A DNA stretch of 64,000 nt, taken from Volvariella volvacea V23 (lineage: Eukaryota > Basidiomycota > Agaricomycetes > Agaricales > Pluteaceae). Made by a program: the position numbers and the translations under genes. The DNA lies in contig KB722759.1 of NCBI GenBank assembly GCA_000349905.1, positions 268,803 to 332,802 on the forward strand, read 5' to 3'. The notes under the pieces were generated by a model. It was not told the origin of the DNA. It saw only the letters and a program-made list of their open reading frames with translations, and did no database searches. Below are positions 11,191 to 22,338 of this stretch, in pieces. Each line of letters opens with the position of its first letter. Positions within the stretch are counted from its first letter, which is position 1.

Positions 11191-12452
11191 ATGTCATCAC
11201 ATATCTTCCCCGGTCTTGGTGCATATATTGCCTTCACGATCGATGCAGTAGCAACAATAGGCGAAACAGATGACCCCATTCTTCGTAAAGCTGCTCGCTC
11301 GATGAAGCAGAAGATTTATGTAGGGTTTGTATGCGAGGTATGTTAACCATCTTTCGATTCTACTTCTGACGTTAAAAAAATTTAGAGGAAGTGCGCTAGT
11401 TCCTTTGCTCGGTGGCACTCAGTCGACCTTCGACTGCTTGGACAAGGCCTGGGCGAAACTGACGAGGAGCAGTGCATTATCCCGTCCATGTGCTTTCCCG
11501 TTCTTCCGGAGACTTATCATCCTAATGGCCGTGAGCCAATAACCCCAAGCAACCCCCTTCCATGGAAAAATTGCTATCACTACACTTACTATACTACTGT
11601 CACCATCCGATTCCAACCAAGAAAATCAACCAGTCCGCCACAGGCACAACTAACAATTCCTCAAATTGTCGAATACAACATGAGGAACTCAGCAGATGTC
11701 CAAAGTTTGATGAGGAGGCAGCGCCCACAAACTACCAGACAGAAGGCAGAGGACACTGAACTCGAAGCTGAGACAGGGCAAGGTCCTCTGTGGCCTGAAG
11801 AATGGGATGTCTCTGACTTTGGCTCGGTCGATTGTGAAGAGCATTACGCGCGTCTTCATGCTGCTCAACAAGATCAAGAGAGCATAGAAAGTCAGCTGGA
11901 CGGAATGGATGACGGGTCAATCAATGGTCCATTGGATGCAGATCACAGAAACGAGGACGAGGTCGATGCATGGTCGTTACCCGACCTCTATGTTGGATAC
12001 GATGAGCCGAATGTGTCGATCCCAGTGGTAAAAGCGACGTACGAGCTGAGCCGGATAAATGGGAAAAAGATAGCTGGACCAGATGAGTTTTATAAAGATA
12101 TTGCAGCTTTGAAACAGTGAGTGTCCCAAGGAGATAGTATGCCCTACGCCACAGCTGATATTTCATCACAAGAATGGTAAAAGAAGCGAAGCAACGGGAA
12201 ATCGAGAGGGCCAGGAAAATTGACGAGCATGCGTTCAGGGCCCTTGAGCGCAATGGTAAAACGAGCAACAATACCCGATCTAAGCTTCTCATGAGGTCTT
12301 ATGGAGGACTCGGTGCTGGGTTCCGCAGAGTGTGTCACAACACAAAAGTCGTGACAAGTAGATTATTAAAACATCTTGCATGGACGAGTCCATCAAGGTC
12401 AGGCATCCTTTCGATTACAAGCTGGAAGAAGTTCAATAGTAGCTCAAGGTAA
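11191..12452 (+). CDS. orphan family member A
   Basis: Member of an unrecognised family with paralogues at 16731-17886 and 55897-57042. Exons are 11191-11337, 11386-12116 and 12173-12452, all with GT-AG introns and consistent phase, giving 385 residues. The ATG at 11191 aligns with the paralogue starts (MSSHIFPGLGAYIAFTIDA). Shared blocks in order are: a hydrophobic N-terminal GAYIxFTID segment; WxSVxLxLLGQG; a Pro-rich core MCFPVLPETYHP and SNPLPWKNCYHYT; a long acidic middle; SIPVVKATYELSR with PDEFY; and a basic C-terminal helix (MVKEAKQREIERARK). The C-terminus is longer and more divergent than in B and C. No catalytic motif or transmembrane segment is evident, so no function is proposed. 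Confidence 0.75.
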
Positions 12453-13292
12453 AGTATGAAATTAAATGTTTAATTACACGAGCACGTTGTTTGAGCACAC
12501 CCCATTTGTTATGCTATGATATTGTGAAAGGACCTGAATCTTCGCAGAGTAGCCAAGTAGTAACACTGCGTTATATTGTACTTTCGGTATCGCACCTCAT
12601 TTTATGTCTCGAAATATAACTGAGGTCTAATACACATCAGCCTCTAGCAGAAAATACGCTTTAAATAATGAACATACTAGGCCATAGACTTGTTGAAAGC
12701 TGGTATATGAGTCAAATTACAAGTCACAATACACTCCCAACCACTGGGGGTCTGTATACAAAAGTAACAACATTTCCGAATAAGAACTTTCACCTCGCAT
12801 GCAGATGTGTGCATCCAGAGCACCTCATGAGGGCCTGTTATTGCTAGAACGTCTCATCTATATTTACCCCTCAACAGCACAGCAGACTAATTGACTTATC
12901 ATCCATCCACTTCAATCTCAGCCAAATCAGGAACTACCTAACTTTCTCCCCGGCGTTTCTTGCTCCGTCATCGAATTCTCTCTGTTGTTATAGGATACCT
13001 TGTTTTGCAACATACAATCTCAGTCGTGGACTCACTAGGATTTACCCCTTGTAGTCTAAGTCATTATGAATGTTGAATGTTGAACAGTGAAGGATGGAAC
13101 AGATGATTTTCCGGGACCAATGGGGTTGAAATCAAAATGTGTAATTAACTGCTCTCTCTAACTCGTGTGTATGTTTTGCTTAGCTGAGAAGCTACCTTAT
13201 CGCCTCGTTTGAAGAGTGAGGAACATCGGCAGCATTCAAGACAGTCATAGAAAAATAGTAGTAATACTATGTCTAGTGCCTCGAACAAGATT
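12453..13292. other. intergenic between convergent genes
   Basis: 840 nt between the 3' ends of member A (plus) and GTPase copy 3 (minus). AT-rich, no supportable ORF. Confidence 0.5.
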
Positions 13293-14779
13293 TCAACTAA
13301 TCATCGATGAGAGAACCTTGTGTACGATACCCTGCTTAGGTGTTCCTTTCGCTTCCTCTAGAATGTCTTTCTTCTTCTTGAATATTGAAACGCTCTCGTC
13401 TATCAGCTTCACTTCGGCTTCAGTGTACTCCTTCGACTCAATCCTCTTTCTGTAGTATTCAAACACCGCAATAGCTGACTGAATTTCTTCTGCAAAGCCA
13501 GTGGAAAGTGCCAGCTTATTGTAGTAGTCGACTCGGCAGCGAATCTCCTCTTTGAGCTTGTTCATCTCATCCCTGATATCCTCGAGCTCCTTTCGAGCTG
13601 AATCGCGTGCAGCTTGAAGCCTCTTCTGAACATCTTCGGGCTTTGTTTTCGGGAGTTAGGCCGTCACACAAGACTTATCCACGAACTAGGGCAGATTAGA
13701 CACACCTGTTTAGCATTTCCCAAACCAGGTCTGACTTTCCCCATTTCCTCCCAGCGTTCCACCAGGCACAAAATAGATGACAATGGTGCTTCAAAGCTCT
13801 GCCCGATGTTGGTCGTCATCTCGTACATGGAGGCGAGATCCTCGACTTTTTCGACCTCTTCGACCTCTTTAACTAGCTGCACCTTCCGCTCGTCCAGCCA
13901 CCTCACAAATCCATTCAGCGTCTTGACAGCTTCCTCAAAGATTCCTTCTAGCTTTCTGAGATGCACCTCGAGTATCTCCTCTGGTACGTCCTGCTCCCTC
14001 TGAGTCGAGTAGTTCCTGTAGAGTGCAAGGGGGTTTTGAATGAGCCAATGTTTGGATTCCCTTAGCTCGGGTTCTAGGTTATCCATCTTGAAGTTGAACG
14101 TAAAAATGTCGCAGTTTGTGAAGACAAAACCAATGTTGTCGATTATAGAACCAGAGAAAATTCGAGCAATCGCGTCGAGAGCGTAGCTCGTTGCAATCCT
14201 CGAGCACTCAGCAGTGCCGTTGGCGACTATGACAACTGCATCGATCGACGTAATTGACGCCCTGATGAATCTGACGATCTCCGCTTTATTAGTGGCATCG
14301 TCATCGACTCCATGTGTACCAGCTAAGCCTGGCATGTCAAGAATGCGAGTCTGGGTACCGTCGGAGGCTGTGGTAGTGTGTAATTTTGTGTTGATGGTCT
14401 GGCTTTCATGAGTGCCGCAATCTGACCCCTTGCCCTCGTCGTAGTTGTCCCTAAGTTCCTGAAGACCTCTTCCCTGGAACAAATTGATAAGTAGCGATGC
14501 AAAGGAAGTTTTTCCAGAGCAAGTCTCCCCGCAGAGAAGGATATTGAAGAGCTTCTTTTTTGTCGGACAGAATTTGCTGTTGGTAGTGTCAATGGTTGTC
14601 AAAAGGAATAATGCACGAATAGCCACCTCTCTATAGACATTGAAGCCGTTACTTGTATGTACGTTTAGGAAATCTTGTGGGGTTTGGCTGGCGTGGAGGA
14701 TGCAGAGAGAATCTAGTCTTTTATACTGCACAATATATTGATATTGTTCGCAAAACTTCGGCGGCTTCATTACACTCAA
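13293..14779 (-). CDS. AIG1-like GTPase copy 3, apparently intact
   Basis: Two exons, 14779-13706 and 13640-13293, joined by a 65-nt GT-AG intron (13641-13705, phase 0) at the same position as in copies 1 and 2; 473 residues. The P-loop GETCSGKTS (residues 84-92) keeps the lysine (K90). ILDMPGLAGTHG carries the G3 motif in DMPG form, and FVFTNCDIFTFNF carries TNCD as the likely G4. After the intron it goes straight into the coiled coil (PEDVQKRLQAARD, EELRSAIAVFEYYRK-like) and ends with the conserved KQGIVHKVL. It lacks the Cys/His module that copies 1 and 2 carry at this point. The N-terminal extension before the P-loop is longer than in copy 2, so the true start may be an internal methionine or an upstream exon. 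Expected role: GTP-dependent assembly at membranes, as for AIG1/GIMAP proteins. Confidence 0.8.
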
Positions 14780-16730
14780 TTTACGTCTTCCAGACTATGC
14801 CGGTTACTAGATATTTTCCTGGGTTGTGTCATCGCTCGAGGCCAGCACGTATCATTTCTGTGACGTGTCTAATCTTGGATATTAGGTACAGCTAACCCCC
14901 TCGTCAATTTTTCCCTTCAGAAGACCTACAGATATCAATACCAAAAATACGTCCTGGCTTGATTCTAAAGACAAAACATAAGGACAAGACAGGACTTATG
15001 TACAGGGTGAGTCGACGTCAACTCTTCTGCATGGAATGGTGTAACCTTGTCGATCTTGATGCCGATTGTCATGGCTTGATACATACTTAGTAAAGACCGG
15101 AAATGGACAGCACATCCCATTTCCGAAGCAAGGCGAAGAAGCTAATGAAAGGAAGCCCTCCTGGAAAACGGTCCGAGCTGCGAGGTTGAGTTTTAGGCCT
15201 ATTGTTATATCCTCTTCTCAGGCTGGACAAGACATGGGTATTGCCAACGCGAGTTTGACAATTGACGAGTGTGATGTTACCCTGATCCAGATACTCCCAT
15301 GTAGTAATCCACATGATTCCATCTCCAGTGCATACCTACTTATGGACCTCAGGGATAAACCGCCTCTTGCACCGTACCACGTCTCATTCATTCATGACCT
15401 GCTAGCACTTCTCCCCAGAGAAGATGCGAAACTTGAATGCATTCACATGTGTCAAGAGACACAAAGCGGGAAATAAGCGGAGAAAGCGATCAGAAGATTA
15501 CACCGACACTCAATACTGCAACACCGAGTAATCAGCTTCTCCAAGGACGGTTCGTGAGCGCTCGTGGATGACGCTCCAAAGTTGCTCTCTTGTTGGCACA
15601 CACAGGTCGTAGTCTATAGATCACGGTATCAGCACCAGGCCCCCAAACGATGGACGAGCAACTCACGATATGTGCTAGTGCTCAAAGCAAGCTTTCAACG
15701 CCCTCGCCTTCCCCATTTAATCAATCGCGAGGGACTCTCCGAGGTGTTTCAAAAAGACTGACTGCACTCCCTGAATGGAACGAACATCTTGAGTCGAGGT
15801 GTAGTACCTTGACATTGGCTCTGAATCTAGCGGGAATTATGAGGCTAAAAGGGAAGAACGAGGCGAGGCACACCAAGGATGAGCCGATGCCAATTGTTTC
15901 AAAAGAAATAGACACGCGCTAGGTGTATTCCATGTATACAACACCTTGCGGCGTTGATGAATTCGTTCTGATTATCAAGGTGTCATACAAGTCGAGGGAA
16001 GTGTAGGTGAGGGATCTGGAGTTGAGCGTCGTGAGCGCTGAGCGGTCGTTTTAATTCCCTGAGCAAAGGCGACGAAACAGGGAGTTGATGTCGATCTTGG
16101 GATTATGCCTCTCGAGACTGGTACGGGGATCTAGAGAGTGCGGGACATCAAATACCGAGCAGAATAGCATGGTATCGGACAATGGAGTGATCTATATTCG
16201 CATTGGCGGTTTTCGCCTGCAGAATGCTAAAGGGCATAAGGGTGCGCTTGGCGGTGGTCTAGTATCTGGGAATGCTGGCGCACTTGTCCATCGGAGGTAT
16301 GACGAGAGTTCACAAAAGACGTCCTATGCGCCATGTCAGATTCGCATCTTTTATTGCATGTAAACATGTACCTTTGCATCGCCGATGCGAGACTCGAGTC
16401 GTATTGTTCACCGCATACGGGAGACACGCGTCGACTACTTGGGCAAGGGTACCTTGATGGATGAGACGTTTGTTTTGAGGAACACGGACGAGACAATGAG
16501 CGTATACAAGTTAACCCCTTATTGAAGGTGCTGCTATTGTAGTCGTGGGTTACTATAATTGTTTGTTACTTTAAGATGTGAAAGGGAAGGATTACGGCAT
16601 GGGCATATTAGACTCACAGGAGAGACAAGACATTCCAACGCGGTATATAATTCTTTATCAACAATGAAAGCCCCACAAGTATACCTATCCCCTCACCCGC
16701 AGTCGTTCGTTTCGCTTTCGTTCATTCAAG
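14780..16730. other. intergenic with two weak plus-strand ORFs
   Basis: ORFs at 15066-15476 (136 codons) and 15650-15922 (90 codons) are open but have no recognisable motif. I do not call them genes. From about 16490 to 16730 the sequence matches the upstream region of member C (57043-57275, inverted), so the promoter of member B was duplicated with the gene. Confidence 0.4.
16630..16650 (+). promoter_or_regulatory. conserved promoter block with TATA box, member B
   Basis: cattccaacgcggtatat is identical to the block upstream of member C. The TATA element tatataa (16644-16650) is about 81 nt before the ATG at 16731. The surrounding 5' region shows further matches to C (attacggcat, gctattgtagtc). 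Confidence 0.55.
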
Positions 16731-17886
16731 ATGCCTCTTCATTACTTTCCTGCGATCGGAGCCTATATCGTCTTCACCATCGACGTCGAGGCGACCGTAT
16801 CGACATACAACGACCCAATCTTGCTCAAAGCCGCTCAAGAAATCAAACTCAAGACTTATGCTGGCTTTGTACGCGATTCAGCGGCACTTGTCTCCGATAC
16901 ACCATACTCATCGCATTTCCTGCACTTTCACCTCCAGGTCAACACGCTCAACCCATGCCCACCGTGGTGGCGATGTGTATCAGTTCACCTATTAGGCCAA
17001 GGCATCGCAAAGCCCGACGAGAACTCCACCACGTCTTCCATGTGCTCCCCAATCCTCCCAGAGACATCTCACCCAGACAAGCGCGAGCCAATCGCCCCCT
17101 CCAACCCCCTCCCATGGAAGAACTGCTATCACTACACCCACACCGCACCCGTCCAGGTCCGGACGAACTGGAAAAAGACCAGAAAAGCGGCGCGGCACGG
17201 GTTGACCACCGATCAGATCGAGGACTATGAAGCGCGGCGGATGGACGATGCTGCGGAGCGCGCGAGACGGAGGGATCCAGAGCTGTGGGCGCGCTTGGAT
17301 GCGGAGCGGGTTGCGTTTGAGTATACGGAGCCGGTGGGGTGGGATTCGTCCGACTTGGACACGCCGACTTGGGAGGAGGCCTATGAGCTTTTTGGAGATT
17401 CGGATGGTGAGGGCGATGGCGATTCGGAGGTGTGGACGTGGGACGATGAGTCGTGCAACAGCACATTGGGGGAGGACAGTGATGGTGAGGACGAGCGCAC
17501 GGTGGAGGACGGGTGCTTGACGCGTGAGGACCCGGACGAGTCGATTCCGGTTGTGCGCGCTTCGTACAAGTTGAGTCGGGTGAGAGCGTCCGAGTTGAGC
17601 GACCCGGCGGAGTTTTGGGAAGACGTTGAAGTGTTGAGACGGTAAGCCTCACAACGGCACGTTTTGTCCTTGTAGTGACCAACTCATCAGGCTTGTGCAA
17701 GAATCAAAGGAGCGAGCAATTGCACGGAATAAAGAGGCAGTGGGAGACTCTCGGAAAAAGAAAGGAATACCTGGACGCAGACACTCAATACTGAGCCTAG
17801 GAAAGACGAGTGTTTTCAGTAAACTATCACGTTTGTTGAGATCATCGTATCTACGCACCAGATGGAGCAATGCCTTGACCTTGTAG
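16731..17886 (+). CDS. orphan family member B
   Basis: Exons are 16731-16868 (46 codons, MPLHYFPAIGAYIVF), 16938-17641 and 17691-17886; 345 residues. The first intron (69 nt) is a multiple of three and open, so it could be misread as coding. It is called an intron because the paralogue C has a 56-nt GT-AG intron at the same place and the flanking residues then align (V-x-x-x-x-x-C-x-PWWRCVSVHLLGQG). The second intron is 49 nt in both B and C. Blocks: PWWRCVSVHLLGQG; MCSPILPETSHP; SNPLPWKNCYHYTHTAP; a very acidic middle; SIPVVRASYKLSR; PAEFWEDVEVLRR; and a basic 65-codon last exon containing RRHSILSLGK. GC-rich and close in sequence to C, pointing to a recent duplication. No family recognised. 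Confidence 0.8.
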
Positions 17887-18287
17887 ATTAGAGTATGCTG
17901 TACATGATAATGGCGGCACTGTGTGCTACCAGAGTATTGACTCAAGGACAGCCTGGCTCGGGCGGCTTTCACAAAAAGCCTCCGAGTTGAGGCCTCAAAG
18001 CCCTCGAACAGGCGAGGACGTTGAAGGACTGTCCGTATGACTGATCTTGTTGTATTTCCGCCAATCGTCCGCGTCAACTGTGCTCGATATCATCTGGTTG
18101 CCCGTGCCCACATACTGAGGCCAAACAAGGGCACCAAGCAGGTTACCACGGCCACGCTGCACGATCCATAACAATGCAGCACTCCATCACGCTACCGCCT
18201 CTCTACCGCATATTTGAGTCCTGTTCTTGAACCCAGACCAGAAATACCCATCTGAACAACCCCCACCCAGACAAGTCACCAGTCGCG
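17887..18287. other. intergenic
   Basis: 400 nt between the 3' end of member B and the start of the next gene. No feature beyond the probable promoter of the 18288 gene. Confidence 0.4.
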
Positions 18288-20195
18288 ATGGCTACTCGCA
18301 GTTATGAAATCTGGATACCCCCAGAGGAAGATCAGAATCCAGAGCCAGACTACTCAAGTCCCCACCATCAACAGTTTACTACTCACCCGCGCCCGTCTCG
18401 CGCCAGGGACCCTTTCGCAAACAGCAACTTCTTCCAAGCACCTTCAATCGCGCCACCTCGGCGAGGCGCGAGCAGCACAAACGCGCGCTTAGCGACATCC
18501 CGGACGACCAGGAATCGATCTCCTTCTCCCCACCCAGCTCCACCACCCCAACAAGAAGCCCCACTTTCGCGCCCGCAAAAGTACTCACGCGCGCCGCCAT
18601 CCCACCAACACGGATCCTCTGAGGCATCCACCAGCCCTTCTGTTGGTTTTGAACACAACCCTCCTCACTCGCCTCAACCACACGAAGGCGATGCCTATCG
18701 TGATGTGGTCGTGCATGTCCCCTATCAGCGCCGGTCCTCAAACACGCACGCGCCTCCCGACAGAAGCACCGCGTCGACATCCCAAGTTCAGCCAGAGCCG
18801 GTCACCGTTCCCAACACGAACCCTCGGCCCTCGTTTTCTACCGTTCGTGACCGCTCCTCGTCGTCAGCCTCCCCCATCCAGAAACTCGAACGAGGGGACT
18901 GGCTCACCGTCTGGCACGCCGGGACGAGCCAGTATCTCCAGGCCAGCACCTCTGCCTGCGGACTGGCGGCGATGAATTGCGGACGCATGGCGGTGGTGAA
19001 GGAGCAGAACGGCCTGCGGTTCGACGATCTGGTGTCGTTCATGATGGAGAAGGAGACCATGACGGTGCGTGCCCCACCCGGGTCTCTCCGTTCTCGCCAC
19101 TCATATGATTCTGGCATCGTAGGAAATTCTCTCGATTTGCCCGCTGTGGGTCACGCCCGCCCATCTCACCGCGGAGGACATCTACAGAATGCCTTATTTC
19201 CAAAGCGTCCTGCATACCCAGGCAGTCTTGGATGGCCCCCCGAACGACGGAACGTTCCGGGATCTCCTCAAGTACGTGCTTTATCACCCATTCTAGCTCA
19301 AACTAGCTCACGCGTCTACACTAGAACAATGCAACGAGGAAACAAGGACCAAGTCTCATTCGCGCTCATCATCCGCCCCCCCGAGATCGTCGCCCTCCTC
19401 CGCTTCCCCACCTCCAGCGGCAGCGACGTCTTCGCCATCTTCGACTCGCATCCGCGGCCGGACCACCCCGAGGGCGCGGCCATCATCTTCACCAAGTCGC
19501 GAACGCGGGTCTCCGAGTACCTTGGCGGCCTCTTTGGCGTCGATCCCGCGCTTCTCCACGACCCTAGCATCGGCTGGCAGTCCGAGATGCTGGGGATGTG
19601 CGAGGCGCATATTCTGGTCGCCAAGCCCTCGGCGTTCGAGGACCAGCTCCCTATGGCCCTGTCGGCCCTTTGCTCGCCTGCGCTGTCGAAGCAGGACAGC
19701 CTGATCATGAAGATGAGCGTCGAGGCGCTGTTGTGTCAGAAGCTCCTGTCGGACTCGGAGCGCGAGCAGCGGAAGCTGGAGTCGGAGAAACGCGCGCTGG
19801 AGGCGCGGCTGGCGAGGGAACGGCAGGAGCACGAGAACATGATTCTCTCGCAGACGCAGAGGTTTGAGAATTTATACCAGGAGACTCAATCGCTCCGCCA
19901 AAGGCTCAGCGCGAAGGAAAAGGAGGACGAGGCTGTGGATGTGCTGAGAGTTGGGGTGGCGGAGAGGGACGAGACGATCCAGAGGGAGAGGACTGAGCAT
20001 TCGGAGCAGGTTGCGAAGCTGATGGAACGGATGGAACGATTGAAGGTCAAGTTGGATGACGCCAAGGCTCGGGCTCGTCACCGAAGGAGGAGTCGGGGCT
20101 GTTCGACATGCAGCGAGAGGCAAAGTGCGAGTGGCAGTGACCAGGAGTGGCTGGCGATATCCCGGGGTGGTAGTGATCAGGAAAGGCGTGCATAA
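18288..20195 (+). CDS. candidate papain-fold cysteine protease-like protein with coiled-coil tail
   Basis: Exons are 18288-19064, 19123-19271 and 19325-20195 (introns of 58 and 53 nt), giving 598 residues. The N-terminal ~195 residues are Ser/Pro/Arg-rich and disordered. The folded part begins GDWLTVWHAGTSQYL. It then has TSACGLAAMN (Cys224) and, after EILSICPLWVTPAHL in exon 2, VSFALIIRPPEIVALLRF and VFAIFDSHPRPDH (His351). A Cys in C-G-L-A-A-x-N at a helix start and a later strand ending in D-S-H is the arrangement seen in papain-fold ubiquitin proteases. This is inference; I recall related uncharacterised proteins in Agaricomycetes but no proven activity. The last ~130 residues form a long Glu/Arg/Gln coiled coil, then a basic RRRSRGCSTCSER tail. 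It lies 5' of an RBR ubiquitin ligase, the two separated by one gene. Confidence 0.7.
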   Translation: MATRSYEIWIPPEEDQNPEPDYSSPHHQQFTTHPRPSRARDPFANSNFFQAPSIAPPRRGASSTNARLATSRTTRNRSPSPHPAPPPQQEAPLSRPQKYSRAPPSHQHGSSEASTSPSVGFEHNPPHSPQPHEGDAYRDVVVHVPYQRRSSNTHAPPDRSTASTSQVQPEPVTVPNTNPRPSFSTVRDRSSSSASPIQKLERGDWLTVWHAGTSQYLQASTSACGLAAMNCGRMAVVKEQNGLRFDDLVSFMMEKETMTVRAPPGSLRSRHSYDSGIVGNSLDLPAVGHARPSHRGGHLQNALFPKRPAYPGSLGWPPERRNVPGSPQVRALSPILAQTSSRVYTRTMQRGNKDQVSFALIIRPPEIVALLRFPTSSGSDVFAIFDSHPRPDHPEGAAIIFTKSRTRVSEYLGGLFGVDPALLHDPSIGWQSEMLGMCEAHILVAKPSAFEDQLPMALSALCSPALSKQDSLIMKMSVEALLCQKLLSDSEREQRKLESEKRALEARLARERQEHENMILSQTQRFENLYQETQSLRQRLSAKEKEDEAVDVLRVGVAERDETIQRERTEHSEQVAKLMERMERLKVKLDDAKARARHRRRSRGCSTCSERQSASGSDQEWLAISRGGSDQERRA

Positions 20196-20686
20196 TGCTT
20201 GGCTGGTGTCGTTCTTGTACGCGTTGATTCTCTTGTACGATTAGTGAGTCGACTAATGACTGTATTTTATGTTCTCTCTTTTTTGGCAACAAAGTATTGG
20301 CTTTGTTCCCCCAGCTCGGGGAGGTACCCATTGCCTATCACCGGGGAAGTACCTGTGCAAGGTGACGCATTGGTCGCTTAATACCCAGACCGCCTTTGAA
20401 TCTATTGTCCATTCACCGCGTATGGCAATGACGTTTTCATTATCTAACGTCATCGCAGCCCCAATAACCCTCCCCCCCTCGAGGCCATCACGCCCATCTG
20501 GCTTTTACGTGCCTGGCACAACCGCAATGACGACAAGGAGAGCAATCCCAGCGGCACGGCGAAATTTTTTTTCTCTAGACCTGGCGCATGGGTCGGGAAG
20601 AAGGATCCCATGCGTCAGGCGGCTTCAGCTGTTGCAGCCCCATTTTTCGCCTCGGCTATATATGCCACTTTCCGTTTTGGGACGGC

Positions 20687-20695
20687 TATATATAA
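20687..20695 (+). promoter_or_regulatory. TATA box and CT-rich initiator region
   Basis: tatatataa at 20687-20695 and a second, weaker tatatat at about 20656. They are followed by a CT-rich stretch (tttctctctttccttctctc, about 20712-20731) and the ATG at 20811. This is a typical strong fungal promoter layout. The rest of 20196-20686 has no supportable gene. Confidence 0.55.
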
Positions 20696-20810
20696 GTCGC
20701 CTGCGAATTGGCTGTTTCTCTCTTTCCTTCTCTCAACAGTTCATCTCCTCTCGACCCCAAAAGACCTTTGGTCCTATTCCACAACGCCCTCGTCGACGTC
20801 GCACATCCCT

Positions 20811-21524
20811 ATGGACGCTCCATCGAGCTCGCCAACCAAGTCCCGTCGCGCCTGGCTGCCGGGCCTCTCGCTCAGCAAGCTCGCGTCTCCCAAGGCAGGA
20901 ACCTCTCCCAAGGACGGTGATTCTCCAGTAAGTCTCTACCCCCCCCCCCCCCCCCCAGTCGCGTCAACAGAAGAACCAACTCCGCCCCAACAGGACGGTC
21001 GCCGTAGCAGCTCCTCATCCTCCGATGACTTCCCCACTGCCACCACAGTCGGCCTGCCAGGCCCTCCATCCACTCCACGACGCGTCTCTCAAGAAAACCG
21101 CTCCGATCGTCATACCCCCACCGCCACGCCCACCACCGCCACCAGCCGTCACGGTGCCACTTTGTCCCCGTCCCCATCCATGAAGCGACACGGCCTGTCC
21201 ATCCCGATCCCAATCCCCAAGTCTCCCTTCAGACGCCCTGGCTCTAGCTCTGGCGTCGGGACGAGCGCAAGCCCCGGCGCTGGGTCGCCCACTAAGAAGG
21301 CACAGAGGCCTAGATCGTCGAGCAATGCACCCAGGAGCCCCGGAAGNNNNNNNNNNNNNNNNNNNNNNNNNNNNNNNNNNNNNNNNNNNNNNNNNNNNNN
21401 NNNNNNNNNNNNNNNNNNNNNNNNNNNNNNNNNNNNNNNNNNNNNNAAGTTAAACGTCCCGATGTCGATCTATGAGCAGCATAACCGTCCCCCGACGCCT
21501 TTCTGCAAGCCTTTTGATCAGTGA
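20811..21524 (+). CDS. Ser/Pro-rich protein, interrupted by assembly gap
   Basis: Exon 1 is 20811-20927 (MDAPSSSPTKSRRAWLPG). Intron 20928-20993 starts gtaagt and carries a C tract of about 16. Exon 2 runs from 20994 into the gap at 21347. After the gap an open stretch ends KLNVPMSIYEQHNRP and, shortly after, a stop at 21522-21524. The visible protein is disordered: repeated SP/TP sites (STPRR, SPSMKR, KSPFRRP) suggest phosphorylation. No domain can be named. The frame across the 100 Ns cannot be verified, so the C-terminal part could belong to another exon. Confidence 0.5.
   Translation: MDAPSSSPTKSRRAWLPGLSLSKLASPKAGTSPKDGDSPVSLYPPPPPPVASTEEPTPPQQDGRRSSSSSSDDFPTATTVGLPGPPSTPRRVSQENRSDRHTPTATPTTATSRHGATLSPSPSMKRHGLSIPIPIPKSPFRRPGSSSGVGTSASPGAGSPTKKAQRPRSSSNAPRSPGXXXXXXXXXXXXXXXXXXXXXXXXXXXXXXXXXXKLNVPMSIYEQHNRPPTPFCKPFDQ
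21347..21446. other. assembly gap (100 N)
   Basis: Run of exactly 100 N inside the Ser/Pro-rich gene, probably a scaffold gap of unknown true length. Confidence 0.98.
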
Positions 21525-22338
21525 TGATCTGTTTCCTATCACGACTATGGCGGTTCTCGCTCATGTTCACGTTCACGTTGGCATTCACGTTCAGGCAAAG
21601 AAACGTTCCTCGACACTAGCATTATCACTGGCACGCCGCACAGTTTTTATGATCGTCTTATGAGTTTTTATGACACCCCAAGCACGCAATTGTGTAGTTA
21701 TCACATGAAGCTATGTAGATTAGAGCTCGAGTCTGCATTCCACACCATCACCCCCTCTGGGCAGGTGACCAGAGTCGTAGCCACTGCACCATAGGCACGA
21801 CTTTGATCATCATCACAGGCCCAGCTTGTAGCACTGAAGCAATCGATAAGTGGCATATAGCATTGCACATGATATATGCCACACAACATTACCCCCCGTG
21901 GCCCCCTGATCGTGATTTCGGGATTAAAATATTAAAAACTGATCGTCGACTTGCCAAGTCCGTGTCGCCGTCACCTGCTAGTGCAACTGCAAGGGGCCAT
22001 AGCCTACCCCATGGACTATGCAAACGTGAAGTCTATATAACGACGCCCCTCCTCCGGCTCCGGGAACTAGCCTATTTGGGCTCGAGTGTCTCCTATGACA
22101 CAGGTGACGGGTTGGCATCGTGGGACGATCTGCAACGTGCCCCATGCCTGCAGCTGCAATGCGATGCCTTGCGTCGTGTGTTGCGTTGCGTTGCGGCGGT
22201 GCCCTCCATTGCTACGCTAGCCCGTCTGGGGCTCAGCGGGCGTCAAACGCATCTTGACTTTGCACTCTTACAGCGATCACCCTACCAACCCCATCTCCAC
22301 TCGTGCTCTAGCTTTTTGGCACTCCTCGTCTGTCCGGC
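21525..22338. other. intergenic
   Basis: Spacer before the RBR ligase gene; likely contains its promoter. It includes a ttgcgtcgtgtgttgcgttgcgttgcgg tandem-like stretch near 22167-22195, but no supportable gene. Confidence 0.4.

Noticed and set aside
16869..16937. Reading the first intron of member B as coding
   Set aside because: It is open and a multiple of three, but paralogue C has a frame-breaking 56-nt intron here and the flanks align only after removal.
16948..17700. 250-codon minus-strand ORF opposite member B
   Set aside because: Low-complexity Pro/Ser/Arg shadow; the plus strand has conserved exons shared with two paralogues.
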